This document shows positions 26,730 to 37,280 of a stretch of 64,000 nt of DNA, one piece after another. Source of the stretch: Micromonospora cathayae (lineage in GTDB: Bacteria > Actinomycetota > Actinomycetes > Mycobacteriales > Micromonosporaceae); NCBI RefSeq assembly GCF_028993575.1, contig NZ_CP118615.1:2294001-2358000 (forward strand), read 5' to 3'. Within the stretch, counting starts at the first letter, position 1. The number at the start of each line of letters is the position of its first letter. A program made the position numbers and the translations under genes. Below the pieces are notes generated by a model that was given only the letters and a program-made list of their open reading frames with translations, had not been told where the DNA came from and did no database searches.

Positions 26730-26820
26730 GCTGAGCCGGCGGGCCGGCTACCGCACCGCGGACCGGGCGGTACTGGCGGTGCCGACGGACCCGGGGTGCC
26801 GGCCTCCGGCGGGGCGGACG

Positions 26821-28404
<1,584 letters not shown>

Positions 28405-28501
28405 CCTCGGAATATAACGATGGTTCAGGTGGGCGGGGCTGTGCAGTTCGCCTCAGTGACGGTCGACGGGGCGGTCGACGGGGTGGGGCTACGCTGGCCG
28501 G

Positions 28502-29464
28502 ATGCCGGGTTCCCCGTACACCGATCTGGACCGACCACCGCTGGACGCGGCCCGGCTGCGGCGGGCCCTGGTCGCCCCGTCCGGCCCCTGGCAGCGGCTG
28601 GAGCTGAAGGTGGAGACCGAGTCCACCAACGCCGACGTGGCCGAGGCCGCGCGGGACGGCGAGCCGGAAGGGCTGGTCGTGGTCGCCGAACGGCAGACCG
28701 CCGGGCGTGGCCGGCGCGGTCGGGTCTGGCAGTCACCGCCACGGGCCGGCATCGCGACCAGCGTCCTGCTCCGGCCCGGCGAGGCCGACCGGGAGCGCGG
28801 CTGGTCGCCGGTGCCCACCACCGGGTACGGCTGGCTGCCGCTGCTGGCCGGGGTGGCGCTGGTGGAGGCGGTGGCCCGGCTCGCCGAGCTGGACGCCCGG
28901 CTGAAGTGGCCGAACGACCTGCTCGTGGACGACGCCAAGTGTGCCGGCATCCTCGCCGAGGCGGTGCCCGGCGGCGCGGTGCCCGGCGGCTCGGTGGCCG
29001 GTGGTGCGGTGCCCGCCGGCGCGGTGGCCGGTGGTGTGGTGGCCGGTGGTGCGGTGTCCGGCGGTGCCTCGTCCCGGCCGTCCGCGGTGGTCCTCGGCAT
29101 CGGCCTCAACGTGACGTTGCGCGCCGACGAACTGCCGGACAACCCGACCGGCCTGCCGGCCACCTCGCTGCAACTGGCCGGGGCCGCCACCGACCGCGAT
29201 CCGCTGCTGCGTGCCCTGCTCCGCGCGGTCGCCGACTGGTACGCCCGGTGGCGGGACGCCGGAGGCGACGCGGTCGGCAGCGGCCTGCGCGACGCCTACC
29301 TGGCCGCCTGTGCCACCGTCGGCCGTCCGGTACGGGTGTTCCTGCCCGCCGGTACGGAGCTGACCGGCACCGCCACCGGTGTGGACGCCGACGGTCAGCT
29401 CCTGGTCGACACCGCAGCCGGCGAACGCCGGCTGGCCGCCGGTGACGTCCTGCACCTGCGCTGA
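28502..29464 (+). CDS. birA: Biotin-[acetyl-CoA-carboxylase] ligase, group I
   Basis: A 320-aa enzyme that activates biotin with ATP and attaches it to the Lys of the BCCP domain. It shows GRGRRGRVWQSP (biotin/AMP-binding GRGRxGR), LKWPNDLLVDDAKCAGILAE and VVLGIGLNV, with a C-terminal SH3-like domain. There is no N-terminal HTH, so it is not a repressor. Between CAGILAE and VVLGIG is a low-complexity insert (residues about 158-192) made of repeated (A/V)-(V/G)-(A/P)-GG units, encoded by 28963-29080. It lies next to pccB, divergently. The insert sits near the active-site fold and is unusual. Confidence 0.93.
   Translation: MPGSPYTDLDRPPLDAARLRRALVAPSGPWQRLELKVETESTNADVAEAARDGEPEGLVVVAERQTAGRGRRGRVWQSPPRAGIATSVLLRPGEADRERGWSPVPTTGYGWLPLLAGVALVEAVARLAELDARLKWPNDLLVDDAKCAGILAEAVPGGAVPGGSVAGGAVPAGAVAGGVVAGGAVSGGASSRPSAVVLGIGLNVTLRADELPDNPTGLPATSLQLAGAATDRDPLLRALLRAVADWYARWRDAGGDAVGSGLRDAYLAACATVGRPVRVFLPAGTELTGTATGVDADGQLLVDTAAGERRLAAGDVLHLR
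28963..29080. repeat. Low-complexity GC repeat inside birA
   Basis: Reiterated GCGGTG-(G/C)CC-GG(C/T)-GG units (about 15 bp each, roughly seven) encode an Ala/Val/Pro/Gly-Gly tract within the ligase. All copies are in frame. They look like a slippage-derived expansion. Confidence 0.75.
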
Positions 29465-29597
29465 GCCTCCCCGCACCTGCGCCACACGTCTGCGTTGAGC
29501 GAGGTTCCGGCCTGCCTGCCGCGCGCGGACCGCGTCGACCGCTACCGTCAGCGCGTCCGTTCCGCGAGCAGGTTCGCGGGTCTGCGAGGAGGTTCCC

Positions 29598-30170
29598 GTG
29601 GCGTTCCCCGATGACGTGCTCACCGAGGACGAGCAGGTCGTGCTGCACCTGCACCCGCACTGGAAGGCCCTGATCCGGCCGGTGGCGGTGCTGGTGCTCG
29701 GCGTGGCGGCGGTGGCCGCCGCCTGGCTGCTCCTGCCGGCCGGCGACGCCGGACGGATCGGCAGTTACCTGGTGACCGGGATCGCTCTGGTGCTGCTGCT
29801 GGTGTTCGCGCTGGTGCCGTACCTGCGGTGGCGCAGCACCCACTACCTGTTCACCGACGAGCGGGTGCTGATCCAGCAGGGCATCCTCAACCGGGAACGG
29901 CGGGACATCCCGCTGGCCCGGATCAACGACCATGCGATGCACCAGCGGGTCGTCGAGCGGATCTTCGGCTGCGGCACGCTGACCATCGAGTCCGCCGGTG
30001 AGCGGGGCCAGTCGGTGCTGGTCGACGTGCCCCGGGTCGGCCAGGTGCAGACGAAACTGTACGAGCTGGCCGAGGCGCACCACGACCGCCACTCGCTGGG
30101 CGACGGCGAGATGCGGGAGATCCTGGCCGACATGCGTGACGGCCGGCCCCTCCGCGACCCTACCGCCTGA
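29598..30170 (+). CDS. PH-domain (bPH2/YdbS-like) membrane protein
   Basis: A 190-aa protein with two membrane helices (residues about 27-47 and 57-77) followed by a bacterial PH domain (STHYLFTDERVLIQQGILNRERRDIPLARINDHAMHQ, then FGCGTLTIESAG). It corresponds in size and place to the protein encoded beside birA in mycobacteria (Rv3278c type). Start GTG 29598 with GAGGAGG upstream. Function unknown; such proteins are thought to sit at the membrane and bind envelope components. Confidence 0.87.
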   Translation: MAFPDDVLTEDEQVVLHLHPHWKALIRPVAVLVLGVAAVAAAWLLLPAGDAGRIGSYLVTGIALVLLLVFALVPYLRWRSTHYLFTDERVLIQQGILNRERRDIPLARINDHAMHQRVVERIFGCGTLTIESAGERGQSVLVDVPRVGQVQTKLYELAEAHHDRHSLGDGEMREILADMRDGRPLRDPTA

Positions 30171-30332
30171 AACCACCTGCCCCCGGGCGGCGTACCACTG
30201 CTCGACGCCGGCACCGGCCGGCTCCGTGGGCGGTGATTCGGCGACCCTCCTTACGCGGCACCCTCGGTTGCACAGCGGGTTCCTGGCGGGCGGTACCGAT
30301 GTGGGGAGTCGGCACCGACGGGCCCGGCGGGG

Positions 30333-31379
30333 TCAGTCGGTGGAGGTGGTCGGCGGTCCGTCGTCCCGTGCGGCCGGGATCACCGCCGTGGGCGCCTCGG
30401 TCGGGTGCGGGACGCGTGGTGCCGGGACGTGGCCTGCCGGTACCGGGCCCGGAGAGACGGGCACTGCCGGGACGGAGCCCGGGGGAAACGGGGCCGGAAG
30501 GATCGTGGTGGGCCCGTCCACGGATGCCCGGCCGGGTGTCGGTGCCTGCCTGGGGTCCGCCGGTGCCGGGTCGGCGGCCGGTGGCGGGGCGGTGAGCGGT
30601 GGCGGGGCGGTGAACGGTGGCGGGGCGGTAGCCGATGGCGCGGCGGTGGCTGGTGGTGCCGATGGCGCGGCTGCGGGTGGTGCAGGTGGTGCGGCGGCGG
30701 CCGGTGGGGTGGGGGCGGCAGGCGGTGGGGTGGCGTTCTGATCGGCCGGATCGGAGACGGTGCCGCCGGAGGCTCCCGGGTCCGACCCGGGCGGGCCGGA
30801 GGCGGGAGCCGGGTCGGAGAGGCCCGGGTCGGTGGAGCCCCCGTCGGTGGAGCCCGGGTCGGAGGGGGCCGGCTCGGGCTCGGTCGTCCGGAGGGTGAAC
30901 CAGCCCCGGAACCGGGTGCGCAGCACCTCGCACTCCGGGCGGCCCTCGGCGTCGAGGCGGAGCATGGTGCCGGTCAGGGTGACCGTGCCCAGGCCGGGCC
31001 GGGCGGTGGACGGCTTGCTGCCCATCACGTCGAGGCGTACGGCCAGTCGGTCGCCGGCCCGTACCGGGGCGAGCCAGCGCAGCTCCTCCAGGCCGGGGGA
31101 GGCGTCGGCCGCCGCGCGGGAGAGCACGTGGTCCACGTACGCCCGCATGAAGAGGCTGACCGTGTAGAAGCCGCTGGCGATCAGCCCGCCGTGGTGGCTC
31201 TGTCGCGCCAGTTCCTCGTCGACGTGGTACCACTGCGGGTCGAACCGTCGGGCGAAGGCGACCATCTCGCCCCCGTCCACGGTGATCACGCCGAGGTCGA
31301 AGCTGCGGCCCGGGGTCAGGTCCTCGAAGAACAACTCGGCGGAGGTCCCGGTCCCCGACCGGGCGGTGTCCGTGCTCAT
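30333..31379 (-). CDS. MaoC-like hotdog dehydratase with long Pro/Ala-rich tail
   Basis: A 348-aa protein whose residues 15-165 form a MaoC/R-specific enoyl-CoA hydratase-type hotdog fold (FFEDLTPGRSFDLGVITVDGGE, FDPQWYHVDEELA, GLIASGFYTVSLFMRAYV). The tail from about residue 170 to 348 is almost pure Pro/Ala/Thr/Ser with no fold. The Asp of the DPQ(W)YH motif is kept, supporting hydratase chemistry on an acyl-CoA or related ester, but the substrate is unknown. Its ATG (31377-31379) overlaps the stop of the upstream GtrA gene. MaoC proteins normally end near 160 aa; the tail is extra. Confidence 0.85.
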   Translation of the reverse strand: MSTDTARSGTGTSAELFFEDLTPGRSFDLGVITVDGGEMVAFARRFDPQWYHVDEELARQSHHGGLIASGFYTVSLFMRAYVDHVLSRAAADASPGLEELRWLAPVRAGDRLAVRLDVMGSKPSTARPGLGTVTLTGTMLRLDAEGRPECEVLRTRFRGWFTLRTTEPEPAPSDPGSTDGGSTDPGLSDPAPASGPPGSDPGASGGTVSDPADQNATPPPAAPTPPAAAAPPAPPAAAPSAPPATAAPSATAPPPFTAPPPLTAPPPAADPAPADPRQAPTPGRASVDGPTTILPAPFPPGSVPAVPVSPGPVPAGHVPAPRVPHPTEAPTAVIPAARDDGPPTTSTD

Positions 31380-32167
31380 CGGCGCGGGGCACGCCGGGCG
31401 GTGGCGTGCAGCTTGGCGGTGCCGTCGGCGTCCCGCTCGCGGTCGCCTGGGACGACCAGCCCCGGGTCGTCCAGCGGTACCGCGGCGGGGCGGGCGTCCG
31501 GGCCGGCCACCGCGGGCCGGGGCGAGACCGCCGGCCGGGGCCGGACCGGCCGGGTGGACCGGCCCGTCTTGCTCGGCTTGGTCTTGGCCCGGGGTTTGAC
31601 CGTCGGGCGGGGCTTGACCGTGGGCGGCGACGTCGGGTGCGGCTGGACCTCCTCCAGCTCGGTGACCGACTCGGCGAGGTCGGCGACCGGGTCCATGCCG
31701 GCGACCGCGTCCCGTTCCGTCGTCGCGGGTGTCGGCGCGGGCTGGAACACGAAGGTCCGGTACGACCAGAACCGGAACAGGGTGGCGAGCACGACGCCGC
31801 CGGTCTTGGCCACGTTCAGGGCGAGCAGGCTGGTGACGCCGAGGCCGTACTTGGCGGCGGCGAGCACCCCCAGCTCGATGAGCAGCCCGGTCGCGTTGAA
31901 CAGGAAGAAAAGGGCGTATTCCCGACGCATGGCTGATTTGGGTCGATCGCGGTACGTCCAGTGCCGGTTCATCAGATACGACGTGATCGTGGCGACCACC
32001 GTCGCCACCACGGCGGCCTTGAGCTGACCGTCCGAGAACACGGTCAGTGCCAGCGCGTTGAACACGGCGTAATTGATGACGGTGTTGATGCCACCGACGA
32101 TGCCGAATTTGAGCGCCTCGCGGACGAACTTCTGCCAGCGCTCGGGCAGGAGGCGGACAAGACGCAT
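31376..32167 (-). CDS. GtrA family membrane protein with charged/proline-rich tail
   Basis: A 263-aa protein. I choose the ATG at 32165-32167, preceded by AAGGTG at suitable spacing; a GTG three codons earlier is an alternative. Residues 10-140 are a GtrA domain with four helices (REALKFGIVGGINTVINYAV, TSYLMNRHWTYRD, EYALFFLFNATGLLIELGVL, LATLFRFWSYRTFVF), expected to move polyprenyl-linked sugars or to assist cell-wall arabinogalactan synthesis. From about 145 on, a Pro/Lys/Arg-rich tail (VKPRPTVKPRAKTKPSKTGR) is fused; ordinary GtrA proteins lack this. ATGA overlap with the MaoC-like gene. Confidence 0.88.
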   Translation of the reverse strand: MRLVRLLPERWQKFVREALKFGIVGGINTVINYAVFNALALTVFSDGQLKAAVVATVVATITSYLMNRHWTYRDRPKSAMRREYALFFLFNATGLLIELGVLAAAKYGLGVTSLLALNVAKTGGVVLATLFRFWSYRTFVFQPAPTPATTERDAVAGMDPVADLAESVTELEEVQPHPTSPPTVKPRPTVKPRAKTKPSKTGRSTRPVRPRPAVSPRPAVAGPDARPAAVPLDDPGLVVPGDRERDADGTAKLHATARRAPRR

Positions 32168-32229
32168 GCGGAACACCTTAGGTCAGTCGTGGGTTCCCGG
32201 CCGGCTGGCCGGACGGGATGGGCGCGACG

Positions 32230-32781
32230 TCACGCCCTCGGGTCTCGGTCGTCGTTCGTCTCCGGAGCCTGTCGGGTTCCCGCTTCGACGAAGACGAACC
32301 GTCGGTAGGACCAGAACCGGAACAGCGTGCCGAGGCCCGTCCCGACGACGAAACTGGCGATGTTGTCCGCCAGGGTGGTCTGGAACACACCCGGCCAGAT
32401 GCTGCCCAACCCGTAGCGGCTGACGGCGAGGCAGGCCACCGCGATGCCCAACCCCACGCCGTTGAAGAAGAAGAACAGTGCGTACTCGCGGACCGGGTTG
32501 GAGCGCTCCCGGTGCCGCCACGTCCAGAACCGGTTGCCCACGAAGGCGACGGTGGCCGCGATGACCGTGGAGATCATCTTGGCGGTGACGGGTTCCATGC
32601 CGCGGCCGGCGATCAGCACGTTGAAGATGGCCAGGTCGATGAGGAAGGCGACCCCGCCCACCGTGGCGAACTTGCTCATCTCCCGGATCAGGTGGCCGAA
32701 CCGGTCACGCAACGCCCGGACCAGACCCGGGCGGGTCTGCGGGGTTCCACCTGGTTGGTCCCCGGTCACGGTCGCGGCCAC
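32230..32781 (-). CDS. GtrA family membrane protein
   Basis: A 183-aa protein from the GTG at 32779-32781. A longer in-frame reading to 33006 adds an unstructured N-terminus and has no support. It has four transmembrane helices with the same key phrases as its neighbour (EMSKFATVGGVAFLIDLAIF, FVGNRFWTWRHRER, EYALFFFFNGVGLGIAVACL, TLFRFWSYRRFVF). It is the upstream member of a tandem GtrA pair, 62 bp from the next; the two are only moderately similar, so the duplication is old. Likely an envelope glycolipid transporter. Confidence 0.88.
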   Translation of the reverse strand: MAATVTGDQPGGTPQTRPGLVRALRDRFGHLIREMSKFATVGGVAFLIDLAIFNVLIAGRGMEPVTAKMISTVIAATVAFVGNRFWTWRHRERSNPVREYALFFFFNGVGLGIAVACLAVSRYGLGSIWPGVFQTTLADNIASFVVGTGLGTLFRFWSYRRFVFVEAGTRQAPETNDDRDPRA

Positions 32782-33230
32782 GGGGTGAGCGTACCGGCTC
32801 GGGGCGCGCCGGACGGGTAGCAACCGCGACAGCGGGTAGACAGCGTCGTCGACGGCGGCCGTGAGGTGACGGCCGACGGTGTCGACGGTGACCGAGGGCG
32901 ACGCTGACCGAGCGTAGCGGATCGTGACCGGTGGAGGTGCGGGTTGACGACGGTCGTCCGCCTTCCGGAGGAGCGGGTCCAGCACCCGGAACTCCACGAA
33001 GGCCAACTGCAGAATTTGCGTGAAACTGCGCGGGAAAGCGGGTATCAGCTCGTGAAGCCGCAGGTTAGCCGTACTTTGTGCAGTTCTTCACAACCAGTCC
33101 CACTGACGCCCGGGGCCGCCCGGTTTACGCTGAGCGGAATCCCAGATTTCCACGACGGCGACACGTTCGGTGTTCGCCACGACTCGTGCATCCCATAGAA
33201 CGGTCAGCGTCGACCACAAGGAGATGTGTC
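32782..33230. other. 449-bp divergent intergenic region before pckG
   Basis: No gene supported. The part near 33000-33100 is AT-richer and contains a dyad at 33077-33092 listed separately. The region serves both the GtrA operon (minus) and pckG (plus). A ribosome binding site AAGGAGATGTG lies just before the pckG ATG. Confidence 0.6.
33077..33092. promoter_or_regulatory. CRP-like dyad upstream of pckG
   Basis: TGTGC-AGTTCT-TCACA matches the CRP/FNR-type consensus TGTGA-N6-TCACA at nine of ten defined positions, flanked by outer T and A. It is about 140 bp upstream of the pckG start. Actinobacterial CRP homologues use this consensus and gluconeogenic genes are plausible targets; the role is inference. 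Confidence 0.45.
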
Positions 33231-35063
33231 ATGGTTGCTCCGGCTGCTGTGCGGGGTATCGATCAGGCCCCGACGTCCCACGCCAAACTGCTCGCCTGGG
33301 TCCGGGAAGTGGCGGAACTGACCACTCCCGAACGGGTGGTCTGGGTGGACGGATCCGATGAGGAGTGGCGTCGGCTCACCGACGAGCTGGTCGAGTCCGG
33401 CACCCTGATCCGGCTCAACCCCGAGAAGAAACCGAACTCGTTCTACGCGCGTACCGACCCCAACGACGTCGCCCGGGTCGAGGAGCGCACCTTCATCTGC
33501 TCGGTCGACGAGGCGGACGCCGGTCCCACCAACAACTGGATGGCCCCGGCCGAGATGAAGCGGACGATGACCGACCTGTACCGCGGCTGCATGCGCGGCA
33601 GGACCATGTACGTCATCCCGTTCTGCATGGGCCCGGTCGAGGCCGAGCGCCCGATGTTCGGGGTGGAGATCACCGACAGCCCGTACGTGGTCGCCTCGAT
33701 GCGGATCATGACCCGGATGGGCGCGAAGATCCTGGCGGCGATGGGTGACGACGCGGACTTCGTGCACGCGCTGCACTCGATCGGCGCGCCGCTGGCGCCC
33801 GGCCAGCAGGACGTGCCGTGGCCGTGCAACGAGACCAAGTACATCTCGCACTTCCCGGAGACCCGGGAGATCTGGTCGTACGGCTCCGGGTACGGCGGCA
33901 ACTCGCTGCTCGGCAAGAAGTGCTACTCGCTGCGGATCGCCAGCGTGATGGGGCGGGACGAGGGCTGGCTCGCCGAGCACATGCTGATCCTCAAGATCAC
34001 TTCTCCGGAGGGGAAGGTCTACCACATCGCCGGGGCCTTCCCGTCCGCGTGCGGCAAGACCAACCTGGCCATGCTGGAGCCGACCATCCCGGGCTGGAAG
34101 GTCGAGACCATCGGCGACGACATCGCCTGGATGCGGTTCGGCCCGGACGGCCGACTCTACGCGGTCAACCCCGAGTACGGCCTGTTCGGTGTCGCGCCCG
34201 GCACCGACTGGAAGACCAACGCCAACGCGATGCGGACCCTGGACCGGGGCAACTCCATCTTCACCAACGTGGCGCTCACCGACGACGGGGACATCTGGTG
34301 GGAGGGGATGGGCGACCCGCCGGCCCACCTCACCGACTGGAAGGGCAACGACTGGACGCCGCAGAGCGAGCAGCTCTCCTCGCACGCGAACAGCCGGTTC
34401 TGCACCCCGATCACGCAGTGCCCGATCCTGGCCGAGGACTACTACGACCCGAACGGCGTCCCGATCGACGCGATCCTGTTCGGCGGCCGGCGCAAGGACA
34501 CCGTCCCGCTGGTGACCGAGGCCCGCGACTGGGTGCACGGCGTCTACCTGGGCGCGACGCTCTCCTCGGAGACCACCGCCGCCGCCTCCGGCGCGGTCGG
34601 CGTGGTGCGCCGCGACCCGATGGCCATGCTGCCGTTCATCGGCTACCACGCCGGGGACTACTTCCGGCACTGGATCGAGATGGGCAAGGGCGCCGACGGC
34701 GACGCCTCGAAGCTGCCGAAGGTCTACTACGTCAACTGGTTCCGCAAGGACCCGGACGGCAACTTCCTCTGGCCCGGCTTCGGGGAGAACTCCCGGGTCC
34801 TCAAGTGGATCGTCGAGCGGATCGAGGGCCGCGCCGACGCGGTCGAGACCCCGATCGGCATGGTCCCCGCCCAGGACGCCCTCGACGTCGACGGCCTCGA
34901 CATGACCCCGGAGGACGTCCGGATCGCCCTCAAGGTCGACCCGAACGAGTGGCGCGAGGAGCTGCCGCTGATCAACGAGTGGTTCGAGAAGTTCGGCGAC
35001 AAGCTGCCCGGCGTGCTCTGGGCCGAGCTGGACGCGCTGCGTGCCCGCCTCGACGCGGCATAG
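33231..35063 (+). CDS. pckG: GTP-dependent phosphoenolpyruvate carboxykinase
   Basis: A 610-aa enzyme with all signatures of the GTP class: [13 protein letters not shown] (P-loop with the reactive Cys), [26 protein letters not shown]-like [10 protein letters not shown], and [10 protein letters not shown]. It catalyses the interconversion of oxaloacetate + GTP and PEP + GDP + CO2, linking the TCA cycle to gluconeogenesis. ATG 33231 follows a perfect AAGGAG site; the 51-codon extension upstream is discarded. It stands as a single gene. With ppc and glpX in the same window it covers the PEP/gluconeogenic node. Confidence 0.97.
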   Translation: MVAPAAVRGIDQAPTSHAKLLAWVREVAELTTPERVVWVDGSDEEWRRLTDELVESGTLIRLNPEKKPNSFYARTDPNDVARVEERTFICSVDEADAGPTNNWMAPAEMKRTMTDLYRGCMRGRTMYVIPFCMGPVEAERPMFGVEITDSPYVVASMRIMTRMGAKILAAMGDDADFVHALHSIGAPLAPGQQDVPWPCNETKYISHFPETREIWSYGSGYGGNSLLGKKCYSLRIASVMGRDEGWLAEHMLILKITSPEGKVYHIAGAFPSACGKTNLAMLEPTIPGWKVETIGDDIAWMRFGPDGRLYAVNPEYGLFGVAPGTDWKTNANAMRTLDRGNSIFTNVALTDDGDIWWEGMGDPPAHLTDWKGNDWTPQSEQLSSHANSRFCTPITQCPILAEDYYDPNGVPIDAILFGGRRKDTVPLVTEARDWVHGVYLGATLSSETTAAASGAVGVVRRDPMAMLPFIGYHAGDYFRHWIEMGKGADGDASKLPKVYYVNWFRKDPDGNFLWPGFGENSRVLKWIVERIEGRADAVETPIGMVPAQDALDVDGLDMTPEDVRIALKVDPNEWREELPLINEWFEKFGDKLPGVLWAELDALRARLDAA

Positions 35064-35174
35064 CGGAGGCCCCCGTCACCGCCTCGACGCGGCGTGGTGA
35101 AACGCCCCGTCACCGCCTGACGTCGCCGGAAGGACAGGTGTGCGGGTGGAACGGTGCGGGCATCATCAGCAGAC

Positions 35175-36077
35175 ATGAGGACGGCCGCCGAAACCGGGAC
35201 CGGTCACCACCACGGTGACCGGTCCACGGACCGGCGGCCGTCCGCCGTCCGGGCGCTGACCACCCTGCTGTACGTGACCGCCGCGGCCACCGTCGCGGTC
35301 GACCTGCTGAACTGGTGGTACGCCCCGGAGCAGGGCTTCGGGCTGGCCGTCCGGACCGGCTGGGCGCTGCTGCGCGCGTTCGGCTTCGTGCTGCTGGTGG
35401 GGCACGTCCGCAAGGGCCGGACGCTGGCCCGACCGCTCGGGCTGATCCTCGCCGTCACCACCGTCTTCGCGGTGGGTCGACTGGTCGTGCCCCGACAGGG
35501 GGTGCCGCCGTGGCCGGGGATCGCCGGTTTCGTCGCGCTCACCGCGCTCTGCCTGGCGGTGCTCTGGCTGCTGTACCGGTCCCCGGCGGTCGCCGGGCAC
35601 CTGACCCGGCACCGGGGCCGACTGGTCATCGACCGGCAGGGCCTCTCCTGGCGGGAGACCCCGCCACGCCGTCCGGTGGCGACCGGCTGGCTGCTCACCA
35701 CCCGGGTCGCCGCGTTCACGTACAGCCCGCTGATGCTGGTACCGGCCCTGGTGGCCGGGGGCACCATCGTGGACGGCCGGCTCGCCGCCGTCCCGGCGGT
35801 GCTGTTCTGGTTCGGGTTCGCCCTGGCGACCAGCTACGCGGTGCTGTTCTGCACCTTCTTCCTGCTGCGCGGGAAGCGCTGGGCGCGCGGCCTGCTGGTG
35901 GCGCTCACCCTCGGGGTGCTCGCCGTCGACCTGCCGCTGTGCTGGTGGCTGCTCGGGGTGGACGGTCTGGTCCGCGACGGCGCGCCGCTGGTGGCCGCCG
36001 CCGGGCTGGCCCTCTACGGTCTGTGGCGGGGCGGACACGAACCCGTGCCCACGGACGGCCCCCGCCCAGCGGGGTGA
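35175..36077 (+). CDS. Polytopic membrane protein, unknown function
   Basis: A 300-aa protein with about eight hydrophobic helices across residues 20-290 (for example TTLLYVTAAATVAVDLLNWW, ALCLAVLWLLYRS, VPAVLFWFGFALATSYAVLF). ATG 35175 is used; another in-frame start lies seven codons upstream. No catalytic motif or family is recognised. It is separated from the flavoprotein gene that follows by only 29 bp, so both may be in one transcript. Confidence 0.75.
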   Translation: MRTAAETGTGHHHGDRSTDRRPSAVRALTTLLYVTAAATVAVDLLNWWYAPEQGFGLAVRTGWALLRAFGFVLLVGHVRKGRTLARPLGLILAVTTVFAVGRLVVPRQGVPPWPGIAGFVALTALCLAVLWLLYRSPAVAGHLTRHRGRLVIDRQGLSWRETPPRRPVATGWLLTTRVAAFTYSPLMLVPALVAGGTIVDGRLAAVPAVLFWFGFALATSYAVLFCTFFLLRGKRWARGLLVALTLGVLAVDLPLCWWLLGVDGLVRDGAPLVAAAGLALYGLWRGGHEPVPTDGPRPAG

Positions 36078-36106
36078 GGACGGCACCGGACCGGAGGTGA
36101 GGCGCG

Positions 36107-37234
36107 GTGACCGGGACGTACGACGTGGCCGTGGTCGGGGCGGGCCCGGCCGGGGCCGCCGCCGCGCTGGCCGCCCGCCGGGCCGGGGCCGGGGTGCTGC
36201 TGCTGGACCGGTCCGACTTCCCCCGCGACAAGGCGTGCGGGGACGGCATCGCCGCGCACGCCCTGGACGTACTGGCCGGGCTGGGCGTCACCGACGCGGT
36301 CGACGGGTACCCGCCGCTGCCGGCGTTGCGGCTGGTCAGCCCGGGTGGCGAGACGGTGGCCAAGGTGCTGCCCCGACCGGCGTACACGGTGCCCCGGACG
36401 GTCTTCGACGCCCGGCTGGTCGCGGCTGCGGTGGCGGCCGGCGCGGAGCTGCGCCGGCACACCGTCCGCCGGGTCGTCGAGCGGGACGACCGGGTGCTGC
36501 TCGACGACGCGTACGCCGCGCGGGCGGTGGTCGGCGCGGACGGGGCCGGGTCGGTGGTCCGGCGGGTCCTCGGCCACCCGATCAACCCGGAGCGGCACCT
36601 GGCGCTCGCCATCCGGGGGTACGCGCCGGCCCGACCGGGCCCACCGGAGCAGCTCATCGTCACCTCCGCGCCGCGCTGGCCGGCGTACGCCTGGTCGTTC
36701 CCGATCGGTGACGGCCGGGCCAACGTCGGGTACGGGGAGGTGCTGCGGGGTGAGCCGCTGAGCCGGGCGCACCTGCTGGACCGGCTGGCCGGGCTGCTGC
36801 CGGAGGCCGGGCCGGGCGCGGTGACCGACCTGCGCGCCCACCACCTGCCGTTGTCCACGTACCGGCCGGCACCGGGACGGGGGCGGATCACCCTGGCCGG
36901 GGATGCGCTGTCGCTGATCAACCCGTTCACCGGGGAGGGCATCTTCTACGCGCTGCTCTCCGGTGCGCTGGCCGGCGCGGCGGCGGCCGGTTCGCCGCAG
37001 CGGGCCGCCGACCGGTACGCCGACACCCTGCGCCGCCGTCTCGGTACCCACCTGCGGCACAGTTCGGCGGCGGCCTGGCTGGCCCGGCGGCGTCGGGTGG
37101 TGGACGCGGCGGTGCGCGCGGCCCGCCGGGACGACCGGGTCTACCACCGCGTCGTCGAGCTGGGGCTGGGGGACGGCCGGCTGGACGCGCGCACCCTCGC
37201 GATGATCGGCTGGGGGTTGTCCGGCCGGGTTTGA
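36107..37234 (+). CDS. Geranylgeranyl reductase-like FAD-dependent oxidoreductase
   Basis: A 375-aa flavoprotein with the N-terminal FAD motif YDVAVVGAGPAGAAAALAARRAGAGVLLLDRSDFPRDKACGDGI (GxGxxG then the RxxFPRxKxCG signature), mid motif GADGAGSVVRR, and C-terminal ITLAGDALSLINPFTGEGIFYAL. These define the geranylgeranyl reductase / menaquinone reductase (MenJ-like) family. It probably saturates double bonds in an isoprenoid chain, such as menaquinone or polyprenyl lipid. GTG start at 36107. The following gene is a cis-prenyltransferase, which supports an isoprenoid role. Confidence 0.88.
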   Translation: MTGTYDVAVVGAGPAGAAAALAARRAGAGVLLLDRSDFPRDKACGDGIAAHALDVLAGLGVTDAVDGYPPLPALRLVSPGGETVAKVLPRPAYTVPRTVFDARLVAAAVAAGAELRRHTVRRVVERDDRVLLDDAYAARAVVGADGAGSVVRRVLGHPINPERHLALAIRGYAPARPGPPEQLIVTSAPRWPAYAWSFPIGDGRANVGYGEVLRGEPLSRAHLLDRLAGLLPEAGPGAVTDLRAHHLPLSTYRPAPGRGRITLAGDALSLINPFTGEGIFYALLSGALAGAAAAGSPQRAADRYADTLRRRLGTHLRHSSAAAWLARRRRVVDAAVRAARRDDRVYHRVVELGLGDGRLDARTLAMIGWGLSGRV

Positions 37235-37280
37235 GGTGGGAAGTGCCTCTTTTCGGCGCGGGTCGCTACGCTGCTTGGTG

